Assembly (NCBI GenBank): GCA_045545235.1
Contig: JAZQAN010000065.1
Coordinates: forward strand, 36,184-100,183
DNA length: 64,000 bases
Direction of reading: 5' to 3'
Source: CAZNKU01 sp045545235
Lineage (GTDB): Bacteria > Bacillota > Clostridia > Monoglobales > Firm-18
Part shown: one piece after another, positions 24,253 to 32,488 of the stretch
Position numbering within the stretch: the stretch's first letter is position 1
Layout of the letters: each line of letters starts with the position of its first letter
Made by a program: the position numbers and the translations under genes
Notes under the pieces: generated by a model
Seen by the model: the letters and a program-made list of their open reading frames with translations, nothing else
Databases searched by the model: none
What the model was told of the DNA's origin: nothing

Positions 24253-25077
24253 TTAAATAAATTTTGTTAAAAAAGTTCTTGAATTTTCAAAGTTTTTGAA
24301 TGCCTGTTCTGCTTTGATTTTATCATAAAAAATACCAAAAACACTACTACCGCTTCCTGACATTAAGCTTGATGTTGCACCAAGATTTTTCATAGTATTT
24401 TTTATAATTTCGATTTGTGGATAATGAGGTATAGAAACGTCTTCTAAATAATTGAAAATATCTTTGAAATCATAAAAACTATTATTTAAATTTTTAACGA
24501 TATTATCAATATTATATTTGGTTTTATTTTGTAAATTTAAATTTTCATAGGCCCATTTTGTCGAAATTGAAAATTCGGGTTTATATATTAATATATATGG
24601 ATTTGTTTTATTTTTAATTTTTGTGAGTTTTTCTCCTATTCCTTCTGCAAGGCAAGTTCCTTTTAAAATAAAAAAAGGAACATCTGCTCCAATTTGAACA
24701 CCTAAGTTTATTAATTGATTTTCAGTAAGGTTTGTTCTGAAAATTTCATTAAGTGCTAAAAGAGTAGTAGCAGCATCAGAGGAACCTCCTCCCAATCCTG
24801 CTCCGTCCGGAATATTTTTTTCTATGTGTATTTTACATTTTTTATTAATTTTTGTATGATTAAAAAAAATATCTGCTGCCTTCCACACCAAATTTTTTTC
24901 GTTTAAGGGAATATCGGTTTTATTTGATGTAAGAATCATTTTATCAGACAATTCAATATCTATAATATCATATAATGAAACAGTCTGCATAATCATCTTA
25001 AGTTCATGATAACCATCTTCTCTTTTCTTTAAGATATCTAATGATAAATTGATTTTTGCAGGAGCTTTATATAACAT
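24253..25077 (-). CDS. ispE: 4-diphosphocytidyl-2-C-methyl-D-erythritol kinase
   Basis: GHMP kinase of 274 residues in the non-mevalonate (MEP) isoprenoid pathway; it phosphorylates CDP-methylerythritol. Visible motifs are the N-terminal KAPAKINLSLDI, the ATP loop GAGLGGGSSDAATT near residue 95, and the C-terminal MSGSGSSVFGI. ATG 25077 follows AGAGGTG. Its position directly upstream of dnaA, in the same orientation, is unusual; in Bacillus ispE lies elsewhere. Undecaprenyl phosphate made by this pathway would also feed the glycan genes. Confidence 0.96.
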   Translation of the reverse strand: MLYKAPAKINLSLDILKKREDGYHELKMIMQTVSLYDIIDIELSDKMILTSNKTDIPLNEKNLVWKAADIFFNHTKINKKCKIHIEKNIPDGAGLGGGSSDAATTLLALNEIFRTNLTENQLINLGVQIGADVPFFILKGTCLAEGIGEKLTKIKNKTNPYILIYKPEFSISTKWAYENLNLQNKTKYNIDNIVKNLNNSFYDFKDIFNYLEDVSIPHYPQIEIIKNTMKNLGATSSLMSGSGSSVFGIFYDKIKAEQAFKNFENSRTFLTKFI

Positions 25078-25154
25078 ATTTTCACCTCTTTTTTATAAAT
25101 ATATTATATAATAAATATTAAAAAAATTCAATAATTTATTGATATTTTTAATAA

Positions 25155-25170
25155 TGTTCCACGTGGAACA
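25155..25170. promoter_or_regulatory. parS: parS site 1 (ParB-binding centromere)
   Basis: Perfect 16-bp palindrome TGTTCCACGTGGAACA, a close variant of the bacterial parS consensus TGTTTCACGTGAAACA. It lies just upstream of parA and 1 kb from dnaA. Confidence 0.93.
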
Positions 25171-25189
25171 TAAAAAATAAAACAAAAAA

Positions 25190-25205
25190 TGTTCTACGTG
25201 GAACA
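25190..25205. promoter_or_regulatory. parS: parS site 2
   Basis: TGTTCTACGTGGAACA, one mismatch from site 1 and 35 bp centre to centre from it. It sits 8 nt before the -35 element of the parA promoter, so ParB binding could influence parAB transcription. Confidence 0.9.
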
Positions 25206-25213
25206 ATTTTTTG

Positions 25214-25241
25214 TTGATATTTAAAAAAAATGTGTTATAAT
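25214..25241 (+). promoter_or_regulatory. Promoter of parA-parB
   Basis: TTGATA (25214-25219), 16-nt spacer and perfect TATAAT (25236-25241), about 34 nt before the parA ATG. Confidence 0.7.
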
Positions 25242-25274
25242 AGGATATATAAAACATTTCACGGAGGTGAAAAA

Positions 25275-26039
25275 ATGAAAATTATAGCAGTTGCAAATCA
25301 AAAAGGCGGAGTTGGTAAAACTACAACAGCAGTTAATTTGAGTGCATGTCTTGCTGAGCAGGGAAAGAAAACTCTTGTAATTGATATGGATCCTCAGGGA
25401 AATACAACAAGTGGTTTTGGTATTGATAAGGATAGCGTAGAATATTCAATTTATGATGTTCTTATAAATGATATACCACTTCGTTCATCAATTATAAATA
25501 CAAAATATAAAAAATTAGATGTTTGTCCTTCAAATATTCATTTATCAGGTGCTGAAATTGAATTGGTCAGCGTTGATAAAAGAGAATTTAAATTAAAAGG
25601 TGCTTTTGAGACTGTAAAGGATGATTATGATTATATAATTATAGATTGTCCTCCTTCTCTTAGCTTACTTACAGTAAATGCATTTGCGGCATCAAATAGT
25701 GTTTTAATACCTATACAATGTGAATATTACGCTTTGGAAGGACTTTCTCAGCTTACTCATACTATTAAAATAGTTCGTAAGGGACTTAACCCGGAACTTG
25801 ATATTGAAGGTGTAGTTCTTACTATGTTTGATTCACGCACTAATCTTTCTATTGAAGTTGTAGAAGAAGTGAAAAAGGCTTTACCTCATAAAGTATGTAA
25901 GACTATAATACCAAGAAATGTACGTCTTTCAGAGGCTCCAAGTTTTGGAGTGCCTGTAATAGAACATGATACAAACAGTAAGGGTGCAATGTGTTACAGA
26001 GAACTTGCAAAAGAAATAATTAAGAAAAATAAGGTGTAA
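25275..26039 (+). CDS. parA: Chromosome partitioning ATPase ParA (Soj)
   Basis: ParA/MinD-type ATPase of 254 residues. The deviant Walker A is KGGVGKTTTAVNLSACL, motif A' VIDMDPQGN, and Walker B YIIIDCPPSLSLLTVNA. The start is ATG 25275 after ACGGAGGTG. An upstream in-frame start at 25230 would precede the ribosome site and is not supported. ParA binds DNA with ATP, segregates ParB-parS complexes, and in Bacillus (Soj) also regulates DnaA, its neighbour here. parB begins 12 nt later. Confidence 0.97.
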   Translation: MKIIAVANQKGGVGKTTTAVNLSACLAEQGKKTLVIDMDPQGNTTSGFGIDKDSVEYSIYDVLINDIPLRSSIINTKYKKLDVCPSNIHLSGAEIELVSVDKREFKLKGAFETVKDDYDYIIIDCPPSLSLLTVNAFAASNSVLIPIQCEYYALEGLSQLTHTIKIVRKGLNPELDIEGVVLTMFDSRTNLSIEVVEEVKKALPHKVCKTIIPRNVRLSEAPSFGVPVIEHDTNSKGAMCYRELAKEIIKKNKV

Positions 26040-26051
26040 GGAAGTGAAAAA

Positions 26052-26927
26052 ATGGCTAAACGCAGTGGACTTGGAAAGGGTCTGGATGCTATTTTGAATG
26101 ATAAATATGATAGCCAGGCTTTAGACTCTGCAGAATATATTGATAATTCTAAAGTTGTTGAACTTAAAATTATAGATGTTGAACCAAATAAAGATCAACC
26201 AAGAAAAGAATTTAATAAAGAAAAGTTGGATGAACTTACATCATCAATAAGTGAGCATGGTGTTATTCAACCTATTATAGTTGTTAAAAAAGGAAAAACT
26301 TATCAAATTGTTGCCGGTGAAAGAAGATGGAGAGCTTCAAAACAGGCAGGACTTAAAAAAATTCCGGCTATTGTAAGAGATTATGATGAACTTAAGGTTA
26401 TGGAGGTTGCATTAATTGAAAATCTCCAGAGAGAAGATTTAAATCCGGTAGAAGAAGCTTTGGGGTACAAATCTTTAATGGAAAGTTTTGATCTTACACA
26501 GGATAAAATAAGTGAAAGAGTAGGGAAAAGCAGAAGTGCTGTTGCAAATTCACTTCGATTGTTAAATTTACCCGGAGAAGTATTAAAAATGCTCGAAAGC
26601 GGAAAAATTTCTACAGGGCATGCAAAAGTTATTCTTTCGATTTCAAACGAAAAGGAACAAATTCAACTTGCTGAAATTATAGTTGAAAAAAAATTAAGTG
26701 TAAGAGAAACCGAATCATTAATAAAAAATAAATCTAAATCAAAAAAATCAGTTTCTAAAATGAGTGCTGAATTTAAAATGGCAGTAAAAGATATGGAAAA
26801 TAATTTTTCAAAGTATTTGGGAACAAAAGTAAAAATTAAAGAAACCAATGGAAAAGGAAAGATAGAAATTTCATATTATTCTCATGAGGAATTTGAAAGA
26901 ATTGCAGAAATGTTAAAAAATGGATAA
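26052..26927 (+). CDS. parB: Chromosome partitioning protein ParB (Spo0J)
   Basis: CTP-dependent DNA clamp of 291 residues. The N-terminal GLGKGLDAIL segment is the ParA-stimulating region. The CTPase domain shows the GERRWRA motif (AGERRWRASK) and ENLQREDLNPVEEA. A helix-turn-helix (QDKISERVGKSRSAVANSLRLL) reads parS, and the C-terminal ~60 residues dimerise. Its two cognate parS sites are at 25155-25205. In spore formers it also supports chromosome capture during sporulation. Confidence 0.97.
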   Translation: MAKRSGLGKGLDAILNDKYDSQALDSAEYIDNSKVVELKIIDVEPNKDQPRKEFNKEKLDELTSSISEHGVIQPIIVVKKGKTYQIVAGERRWRASKQAGLKKIPAIVRDYDELKVMEVALIENLQREDLNPVEEALGYKSLMESFDLTQDKISERVGKSRSAVANSLRLLNLPGEVLKMLESGKISTGHAKVILSISNEKEQIQLAEIIVEKKLSVRETESLIKNKSKSKKSVSKMSAEFKMAVKDMENNFSKYLGTKVKIKETNGKGKIEISYYSHEEFERIAEMLKNG

Positions 26928-27067
26928 AATTGTAAAAAAATGGAAGCTTAAAATTTAGTTGTACTGGATTTTTAATAAAAAAATGAGTATTTATATCAAC
27001 AATAATAAAAAATCGTTACAAGTAAAATTAATGATGTTTTTAAAGATTTTTATTTTTGGAGGTTTTT

Positions 27068-27496
27068 ATGGATAGAAAATTAAAAATAATGGGTGTATAT
27101 GTTGGTCTTTTATTTTTTGTTTCAATTTTACTTATTTTAATAACATCGTTTTCTTATACTAAAATTGATCCATCTTATGAAGTAGAAGAAAACAGACAAC
27201 CTAATGCAACATTAAATGAGAGTGTCACAAAATTAACAGAGACAAATCAAAATTTAAATGCAAAAGTTATGGAATTAAACGGGAAAATAAGTGACCTTGA
27301 AAAAAAAATAGCTGAAAAAGATGAAATTATAAAAAAATATGAAAATGAAGACTTTAAAAAGCTAAAAACTGTCGCTTTATTATTTGTAGATGAAAAATAT
27401 GACGAGATGAAAAAAGTATTTGAATCTATAAAAAAAGAAAATCTTGATGAAGAAAGTTTAAAGATATATAATTATATACTTGAGAAAATAAAATAA
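27068..27496 (+). CDS. Single-pass membrane coiled-coil protein of unknown function
   Basis: A 142-residue protein starting at ATG 27068 after TTGGAGG. An N-terminal hydrophobic helix (about residues 9-30) is followed by a predicted extracytoplasmic part with a long coiled coil (about residues 55-95, e.g. LNAKVMELNGKISDLEKKIAEKDEII). It ends in a small helical region rich in Lys and Glu. No catalytic motif is seen and I do not recognise the family. In many Clostridia a small membrane protein lies between parB and serS, often DUF4446; this one does not obviously match it. It resembles divisome-type bitopic proteins only in architecture. Confidence 0.78.
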   Translation: MDRKLKIMGVYVGLLFFVSILLILITSFSYTKIDPSYEVEENRQPNATLNESVTKLTETNQNLNAKVMELNGKISDLEKKIAEKDEIIKKYENEDFKKLKTVALLFVDEKYDEMKKVFESIKKENLDEESLKIYNYILEKIK

Positions 27497-27515
27497 TATA
27501 TTTAGGAGGATAAAA

Positions 27516-28784
27516 ATGTTAGACATTAAATTATTAAGAAGTGAACCACAAAGAGTAATTGATGCAATTAAAAGCCGCGGAGGAGAATTGGATCTTACAG
27601 AATTTGCTGAAATAGATAAGCAAAGACGTGAACTTTTACAGGAAGTAGAAGCTTTGAAAAATAAGCAGAACGTTGTTTCAAAACAAATTCCTCAGCTTAA
27701 AAAGGAAGGTAAGGATGTTGCACCAATTTTTGCTGAAATGAATCAAATTAAAGAAACAGTTAAGAAAATAGATGAAGAAGTTGCAGAGCTTGATGAAAAA
27801 CTTAAGAATATAGTACTTACAATTCCTAATATTCCAAATGAAAAAGTTGAAAAAGGACTTTCAGATGAAGATAATATTGAAATGAGAAGATGGGGAGAAC
27901 CAAGAAAGTTTGATTTTGAACCAAAAGCTCATTGGGATATTGGTGAAAACCTTGATATTTTAGATGCAGATACTGCAGGTAAAGTTACAGGTTCAAGATT
28001 TACTTTCTATAAGGGATTAGGTGCAAGATTAGAGCGTGCAGTTTATAATTTCTATCTTGATTTTCATTCAACAAACAGTGGTTATACAGAAGTATTCCCA
28101 CCTTATATGGTGCATAGAAATTCAATGGTAGGTACAGGACAGCTTCCTAAATTTGAAGAGGATGCTTATAAGGTTACAGGTACAGATTATTTTCTTATTC
28201 CTACAGCAGAAGTTCCTGTTACAAATATGCATAGAAATGAAACATTAAAAGCTGAACAGTTGCCTATTAAGTACTGTGCTTATTCGGCATGTTTCCGTGC
28301 AGAGGCAGGTTCTGCAGGACGTGATACACGTGGTCTTATCCGTCAGCATCAGTTTAATAAGGTAGAACTTGTTAAATTTGCTGATCCTGATACATCTTAT
28401 GATGAACTTGAATCACTTACTTTGGATGCTGAAAAGGTTATTCAGGCACTTGGTATTCCTTACCGTGTAGTAAGACTTTGCACAGGTGACCTTGGTTTTA
28501 GTTCAGCTATGACATATGATATTGAAGTATGGATGCCAAGTTATGGAAGATACGTAGAAATAAGCTCATGCTCTAACTTTGAAGATTTCCAGGCAAGACG
28601 TGCAAATATTAAATTTAAGAGAACTCCTGATTCAAAGCCTGAATTTGTTCATACACTAAATGGTAGTGGTGTTGCTGTAGGTAGAACAGTTGCTTGTATT
28701 CTTGAAAACTTCCAGAATGAAGACGGTTCTGTAACAATTCCTGAAGTTTTAAGACCATTTATGGGTACAGATATTATAAAATAA
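27516..28784 (+). CDS. serS: Seryl-tRNA synthetase
   Basis: Class II aminoacyl-tRNA synthetase of 422 residues that charges tRNA-Ser and tRNA-Sec. The N-terminal ~110 residues form the tRNA-binding coiled coil. The catalytic core shows motif 2 CFRAEAGSAGRDTRGLIRQH and motif 3 near the C-terminus (NGSGVAVGRTVACILE). AGGAGG precedes ATG 27516. No T-box is visible upstream: the space to the previous gene is only 19 nt. A strong terminator follows. Confidence 0.97.
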   Translation: MLDIKLLRSEPQRVIDAIKSRGGELDLTEFAEIDKQRRELLQEVEALKNKQNVVSKQIPQLKKEGKDVAPIFAEMNQIKETVKKIDEEVAELDEKLKNIVLTIPNIPNEKVEKGLSDEDNIEMRRWGEPRKFDFEPKAHWDIGENLDILDADTAGKVTGSRFTFYKGLGARLERAVYNFYLDFHSTNSGYTEVFPPYMVHRNSMVGTGQLPKFEEDAYKVTGTDYFLIPTAEVPVTNMHRNETLKAEQLPIKYCAYSACFRAEAGSAGRDTRGLIRQHQFNKVELVKFADPDTSYDELESLTLDAEKVIQALGIPYRVVRLCTGDLGFSSAMTYDIEVWMPSYGRYVEISSCSNFEDFQARRANIKFKRTPDSKPEFVHTLNGSGVAVGRTVACILENFQNEDGSVTIPEVLRPFMGTDIIK

Positions 28785-28792
28785 TATAATAT

Positions 28793-28828
28793 AAAAAACA
28801 ACCTGAGAAATATCTCAGGTTGTTTTTT
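28793..28828. terminator. Bidirectional intrinsic terminator after serS
   Basis: Perfect 16-bp stem (arms 28793-28808 and 28813-28828) with core CAACCTGAGA and A6/T6 ends on both strands. It also ends the converging rhamnosidase gene and overlaps its last two bases. Confidence 0.93.
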
Positions 28829-30896
28829 ATGATAATAGACCTCTTCCAATCTGTATTTTAACTCCGTTGGGAAGATGTGTTTTTTCTTTTTTTAATTTGC
28901 CTTTTTTGAATTTGTAACCAAGTAAATCTTCAATAATTACGGGAATTGGTGCGCTGCCCCATGGGTGACAGAGGCTTGTATTAATTTTTTGGTCTTTTCC
29001 CCATGCTTCAAAGGTGCAGGTTGCTCCTTCGTTCAACATATTTTTCCATGAATGTATACTGTCGTTTGTTATAAGTTCATAAACTTTGTCATAATATCCA
29101 TTATTAGCAAGAGCCTTTAGTGCAAAGTATGAGAAAAATACACCGCAACACAAACCTTTTTCCATAATGAAATCTGCAATATGTTCACTTGTTTTGGTAT
29201 CACACATTTCAAAGTACATAGGTAAGACATTTGAATGAAAATTGCAATGATCAGAAATATCACTATCTGAAAAAAGACCTTGTTTTGCTCTGAAAAATGT
29301 CTTTTTATAAGCATTTAACAGGTTTGAGGTGTCATATTTTTCGTTATATCCCAGAGTAAGACGAAGTTTATTCAACGTATTTAAAGCACCATAGTAATAA
29401 GCGTTTATGACATTGTGGCATCCATTTCCAATTGGCTGGGTCAATTCAAAATCATAATCATCACGCAAATTTTGTGGCCAGTCAACAAGGTTCCACTTGC
29501 AGTCTACATTTTCAAGCAAACCATCTTTACGCTCGTATTTTGAAAAATATTCAACTGCCTTCTCTGCTATTGGCAAAATTTGATCAACAAGGTTAAAATC
29601 TCCGGTTAAATTATAATAATTCAGTATTATTTGTGGATAAAGCAAAGAAAAATCCGCTATTTCCTGCATATAATTTCCCGGGACAACTGCCATAATACCT
29701 TTATCAATAAATGAGGATTGAGCAAAGTCTATAATTGCTTTTTTATAAAGACGTGTATCCCCGGTTACATAGGAATGGGTAAGGGATGTAATCATCATAT
29801 CTCCAAGATATTGGCCCTTTTCGCGGGAAGGGCAATCAAGATATCCTTCCTGAGAGCCTATAATGGCAGCATTTTTACATATTGCCCATATATCTTCAAG
29901 TAGTTTAACATTACTGTTGAAATCTATTTCTCTTTTTACGGGATAATTTCTTTTTAAAACACGAATTGTTTCGGGAGTAACTGCATCATCCTCTGTTATA
30001 ATTTCAATATACCTGAACGCTTTATATTCAAAATTTACTATATGGTCACTTTCACCCGAAAGAATAATGTATTCATCGTATTTGCAGTTGCACCTCATAT
30101 CATATCTTACAGAACCGTCCTCATTGAGTTCTTCACCAAAGTAAGTATAAATTTTATTTCCTTTGGTACCTTTTACATCTATTACTAATTGACCTACAAG
30201 TTCCTTACCAAAATCTAATATAAAGTGATTTTTTTCTATTTTTATTATATTTTCGGCAATTGTTATTTTTGATTCAACATTAGGGGTAAACTGTTCAACA
30301 AGCTCGTGGTCGTCATCGTCTTTTATAACGGCATTTTTCCAGTCAGAATCATCAAAATCTGCAGAATTCCATCCGTGAGGGTATAAACGCATATCTCTGT
30401 ATTCGGCAGTTTGTGTTTTGTATCCGTAAGTGATGTCTGTTTTTATAAAACTTTTATCAAAAGAATATTTCCAGGTTTCGTCTGTATTAAACAGTAGTGT
30501 GCCGTTTGAAACAACCTCTGCGTACATACCCATTCGGTTATCTCCACTATTATACGCACGGTTTATATATCCGTTATAAAGTGTATCTACTGCAATAACA
30601 TTTTTACCTTTTTTTAAATATGGTGTTATGTCAACTGAATTAACATTATAAACAAAGTGATAGTTGTTTGCAGGTCCCTGAGTTACAAACTTTCCGTTTA
30701 CAAAAAGCATATAGTAGTCATCTGCAGTTATAGTTATTTCTGTATATTGTATGGTTTTAAGATCAAAAGTTTTTCGGTAAAGAGTATGTAAGTTTTTTAT
30801 AGTAGAGTTGTCTTCTTTTTTAGCTGTTGCTTGTCGGGAATAAAGATTTTCCGGCTTGAGGTTTACATATTCTTGAGAGCATATCCAATTGTTCAT
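28827..30896 (-). CDS. Alpha-L-rhamnosidase, glycoside hydrolase family 78
   Basis: A 689-residue enzyme without signal peptide, so probably cytoplasmic. N-terminal beta-sandwich domains (about residues 30-290, with LFVNGKFVTQGP as in GH78 domain N) are followed by an (alpha/alpha)6 barrel. The barrel shows the family signature DCPSREKGQYLGD, whose Asp354, Glu359 and Asp366 match the spacing of the catalytic acids of characterised GH78 enzymes. GATCTFEAWG supplies the likely general base. It would release rhamnose from imported rhamnogalacturonan or flavonoid glycosides. It has its own promoter and is divergent from the DUF4380-like gene. Confidence 0.92.
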   Translation of the reverse strand: MNNWICSQEYVNLKPENLYSRQATAKKEDNSTIKNLHTLYRKTFDLKTIQYTEITITADDYYMLFVNGKFVTQGPANNYHFVYNVNSVDITPYLKKGKNVIAVDTLYNGYINRAYNSGDNRMGMYAEVVSNGTLLFNTDETWKYSFDKSFIKTDITYGYKTQTAEYRDMRLYPHGWNSADFDDSDWKNAVIKDDDDHELVEQFTPNVESKITIAENIIKIEKNHFILDFGKELVGQLVIDVKGTKGNKIYTYFGEELNEDGSVRYDMRCNCKYDEYIILSGESDHIVNFEYKAFRYIEIITEDDAVTPETIRVLKRNYPVKREIDFNSNVKLLEDIWAICKNAAIIGSQEGYLDCPSREKGQYLGDMMITSLTHSYVTGDTRLYKKAIIDFAQSSFIDKGIMAVVPGNYMQEIADFSLLYPQIILNYYNLTGDFNLVDQILPIAEKAVEYFSKYERKDGLLENVDCKWNLVDWPQNLRDDYDFELTQPIGNGCHNVINAYYYGALNTLNKLRLTLGYNEKYDTSNLLNAYKKTFFRAKQGLFSDSDISDHCNFHSNVLPMYFEMCDTKTSEHIADFIMEKGLCCGVFFSYFALKALANNGYYDKVYELITNDSIHSWKNMLNEGATCTFEAWGKDQKINTSLCHPWGSAPIPVIIEDLLGYKFKKGKLKKEKTHLPNGVKIQIGRGLLS

Positions 30897-30925
30897 ATTA
30901 AATCCCCTTTAAATGTATTATATAT

Positions 30926-30954
30926 ATTCTAATACACAATTGAAAAAAAGTAAA
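30926..30954 (-). promoter_or_regulatory. Promoter of the GH78 gene
   Basis: Minus-strand TTTACT (30954-30949), 17-nt spacer, TAGAAT (30931-30926). It lies back-to-back with the promoter at 30961-30989, only 6 bp apart. Confidence 0.6.
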
Positions 30955-30960
30955 TAGTTG

Positions 30961-30989
30961 TTGAATTTTTTCTGTAATCAATGTATAAT
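30961..30989 (+). promoter_or_regulatory. Promoter of the DUF4380-like gene
   Basis: TTGAAT (30961-30966), 17-nt spacer, perfect TATAAT (30984-30989), 29 nt before the ATG at 31019. Confidence 0.72.
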
Positions 30990-31018
30990 TTATTTAGTAA
31001 TATTTAGGAGGGTTTAAT

Positions 31019-31954
31019 ATGGCAAAAGTAATTGTTGAAAAATTTAAACACGAGTATTGGGGAGGCTGTGTAAAGGTTACAAATGGTGAAATTGAATTTG
31101 TAATGACAGTTGAAATAGGACCTAGAATTATAAGGCTTGCAAAGGTTGGAGGCCCTAATGAGTTGGTTGAAGATATAAATGGCGAGGCTTTTGTAGAGCA
31201 CGAAGAGCTTGAAAAATTCTGGGGAGCAAAAAGATGGCAGAATATGGGAGGTCACAGACTCTGGCATTCTCCTGAGGCAATGCCAAGAAGTTATATCCCG
31301 CATAATTTGCCTATAGATTATAAAATTTTGGAAAATGGAGTAACTGTTTCTGTAGATGTAGAAAAAATCGGTATAAGAAATGTTATGACTGCAACTATGG
31401 AAGATAATGGTGATATGAAAATTACTCATTATTGCACAAATATCAGTCAGTGGGATATGGAGTTTGCTCCGTGGTGTATTACTGTATTTGCACATGGTGG
31501 TCTTGAAATTCTTCCTACTTCACAGAAGGATACCGGATTTTTAAGTAACCGTGCCCTTATGATGTGGCCATATAACGATGTAAAAGATAAGCGTTTTGAT
31601 ATGGATAATAAGTATATTTATATGACTACTTCACCTGAAGGTGATGAAGTTAATGTAAATGCATTTAAAATCGGCTTAAACAACGAAGATGGTTATGCAA
31701 TGTATTTTAATAACGGAAACTTGTTTGTTAAGCAGTTTGAATATGAAGAGGGCGAATTATATCCTGACAATGGCTGTAACTGCGAAAGTTATACAAACTT
31801 TAAAATTATGGAAATTGAGGCATTGGGACCAATTACCTTCCTTCAGCCCGGTGAAACTGTAGAGTTTGTTGAAAAATGGAACCTATTCTGTGGGGTGGAA
31901 AGACCAAAAAATGCAGAAGATGTTGATAAGATAGTTGAAAAATACATAAAATAA
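31019..31954 (+). CDS. DUF4380-like protein with galactose-mutarotase-like fold
   Basis: A 311-residue protein without signal peptide. The sequence is rich in beta strands and has the look of aldose-1-epimerase-like folds: VEIGPRIIRLAKVGGPNEL near residue 37, the conserved GGHRLWHSPEAMPRSYIPHN block near residue 77, and a late FLQPGETVEFVEKW strand. I match it to DUF4380 from these features, not from a search. It could be a mutarotase-type enzyme or sugar-binding domain. The divergent rhamnosidase suggests rhamnose or its oligomers as ligand, which is inference. AGGAGGG precedes ATG 31019. Confidence 0.72.
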   Translation: MAKVIVEKFKHEYWGGCVKVTNGEIEFVMTVEIGPRIIRLAKVGGPNELVEDINGEAFVEHEELEKFWGAKRWQNMGGHRLWHSPEAMPRSYIPHNLPIDYKILENGVTVSVDVEKIGIRNVMTATMEDNGDMKITHYCTNISQWDMEFAPWCITVFAHGGLEILPTSQKDTGFLSNRALMMWPYNDVKDKRFDMDNKYIYMTTSPEGDEVNVNAFKIGLNNEDGYAMYFNNGNLFVKQFEYEEGELYPDNGCNCESYTNFKIMEIEALGPITFLQPGETVEFVEKWNLFCGVERPKNAEDVDKIVEKYIK

Positions 31955-31962
31955 GAAAAAAT

Positions 31963-31987
31963 AAGGTGTGAGTTAAACTCACACCTT
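31963..31987. terminator. Bidirectional intrinsic terminator
   Basis: 12-bp arms AAGGTGTGAGTT (31963-31974) and AACTCACACCTT (31976-31987), preceded by an A-run and followed by T's. It separates the DUF4380-like gene from the converging membrane-protein gene. Confidence 0.8.
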
Positions 31988-31994
31988 TTAATTA

Positions 31995-32363
31995 TTAGTC
32001 TTCAATTACTTTAATTCTTTCAAGCAATTCGTGCTGAGCAAATGCCCAGATTACTGAATAGATGATACAAATTAATGCAGCAACCAAATTTCCGTCAAAT
32101 AAGAACCAGGCAGCAATAACAGGAATCCAGCCAAGGTTGTTCCATACAGGCTTTCTGAAAATAACAAAAAGCAAACCAAATACGTTGAAAACCAAACCAA
32201 AGATACCTGCAAAAATAGTATCTTCAATTAAATCGTTTCTCATCTTAGTGATAACTGCACACGCAATACCTGTAACAACACCTACAACAGCTAAAATTAT
32301 AAGAATAGTAGAATAATTACTTATAAAAGCACCGATATCCGCAAAATTTTTTGTAAAATCCAT
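31995..32363 (-). CDS. Small polytopic membrane protein of unknown function
   Basis: A 122-residue protein with four hydrophobic segments (about residues 18-40, 48-69, 78-91, 93-111) and a charged C-terminus (ERIKVIED). No motif points to a function. ATG 32363 has GGAGG upstream, and a promoter is at 32407-32435. It is monocistronic between two terminator/RNA boundaries. Confidence 0.72.
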   Translation of the reverse strand: MDFTKNFADIGAFISNYSTILIILAVVGVVTGIACAVITKMRNDLIEDTIFAGIFGLVFNVFGLLFVIFRKPVWNNLGWIPVIAAWFLFDGNLVAALICIIYSVIWAFAQHELLERIKVIED

Positions 32364-32406
32364 TTGAAAAAACCTCCATTTATATATGCATTAACATCTT
32401 ATAACA

Positions 32407-32435
32407 TTTTAACACATTGATGATGCAGATGTCAA
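32407..32435 (-). promoter_or_regulatory. Promoter of the small membrane-protein gene
   Basis: Minus-strand perfect TTGACA (32435-32430), 17-nt spacer, TTAAAA (32412-32407), about 45 nt before the ATG. Confidence 0.6.
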
Positions 32436-32488
32436 TATTTAAATGCACATTAATTAAAATAAATATTGTGTAAAATATACAAAAATAT

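Noticed and set aside
27497..27515. T-box leader for serS
   Set aside because: Only 19 nt separate it from the previous gene, with no T-box motif or terminator.
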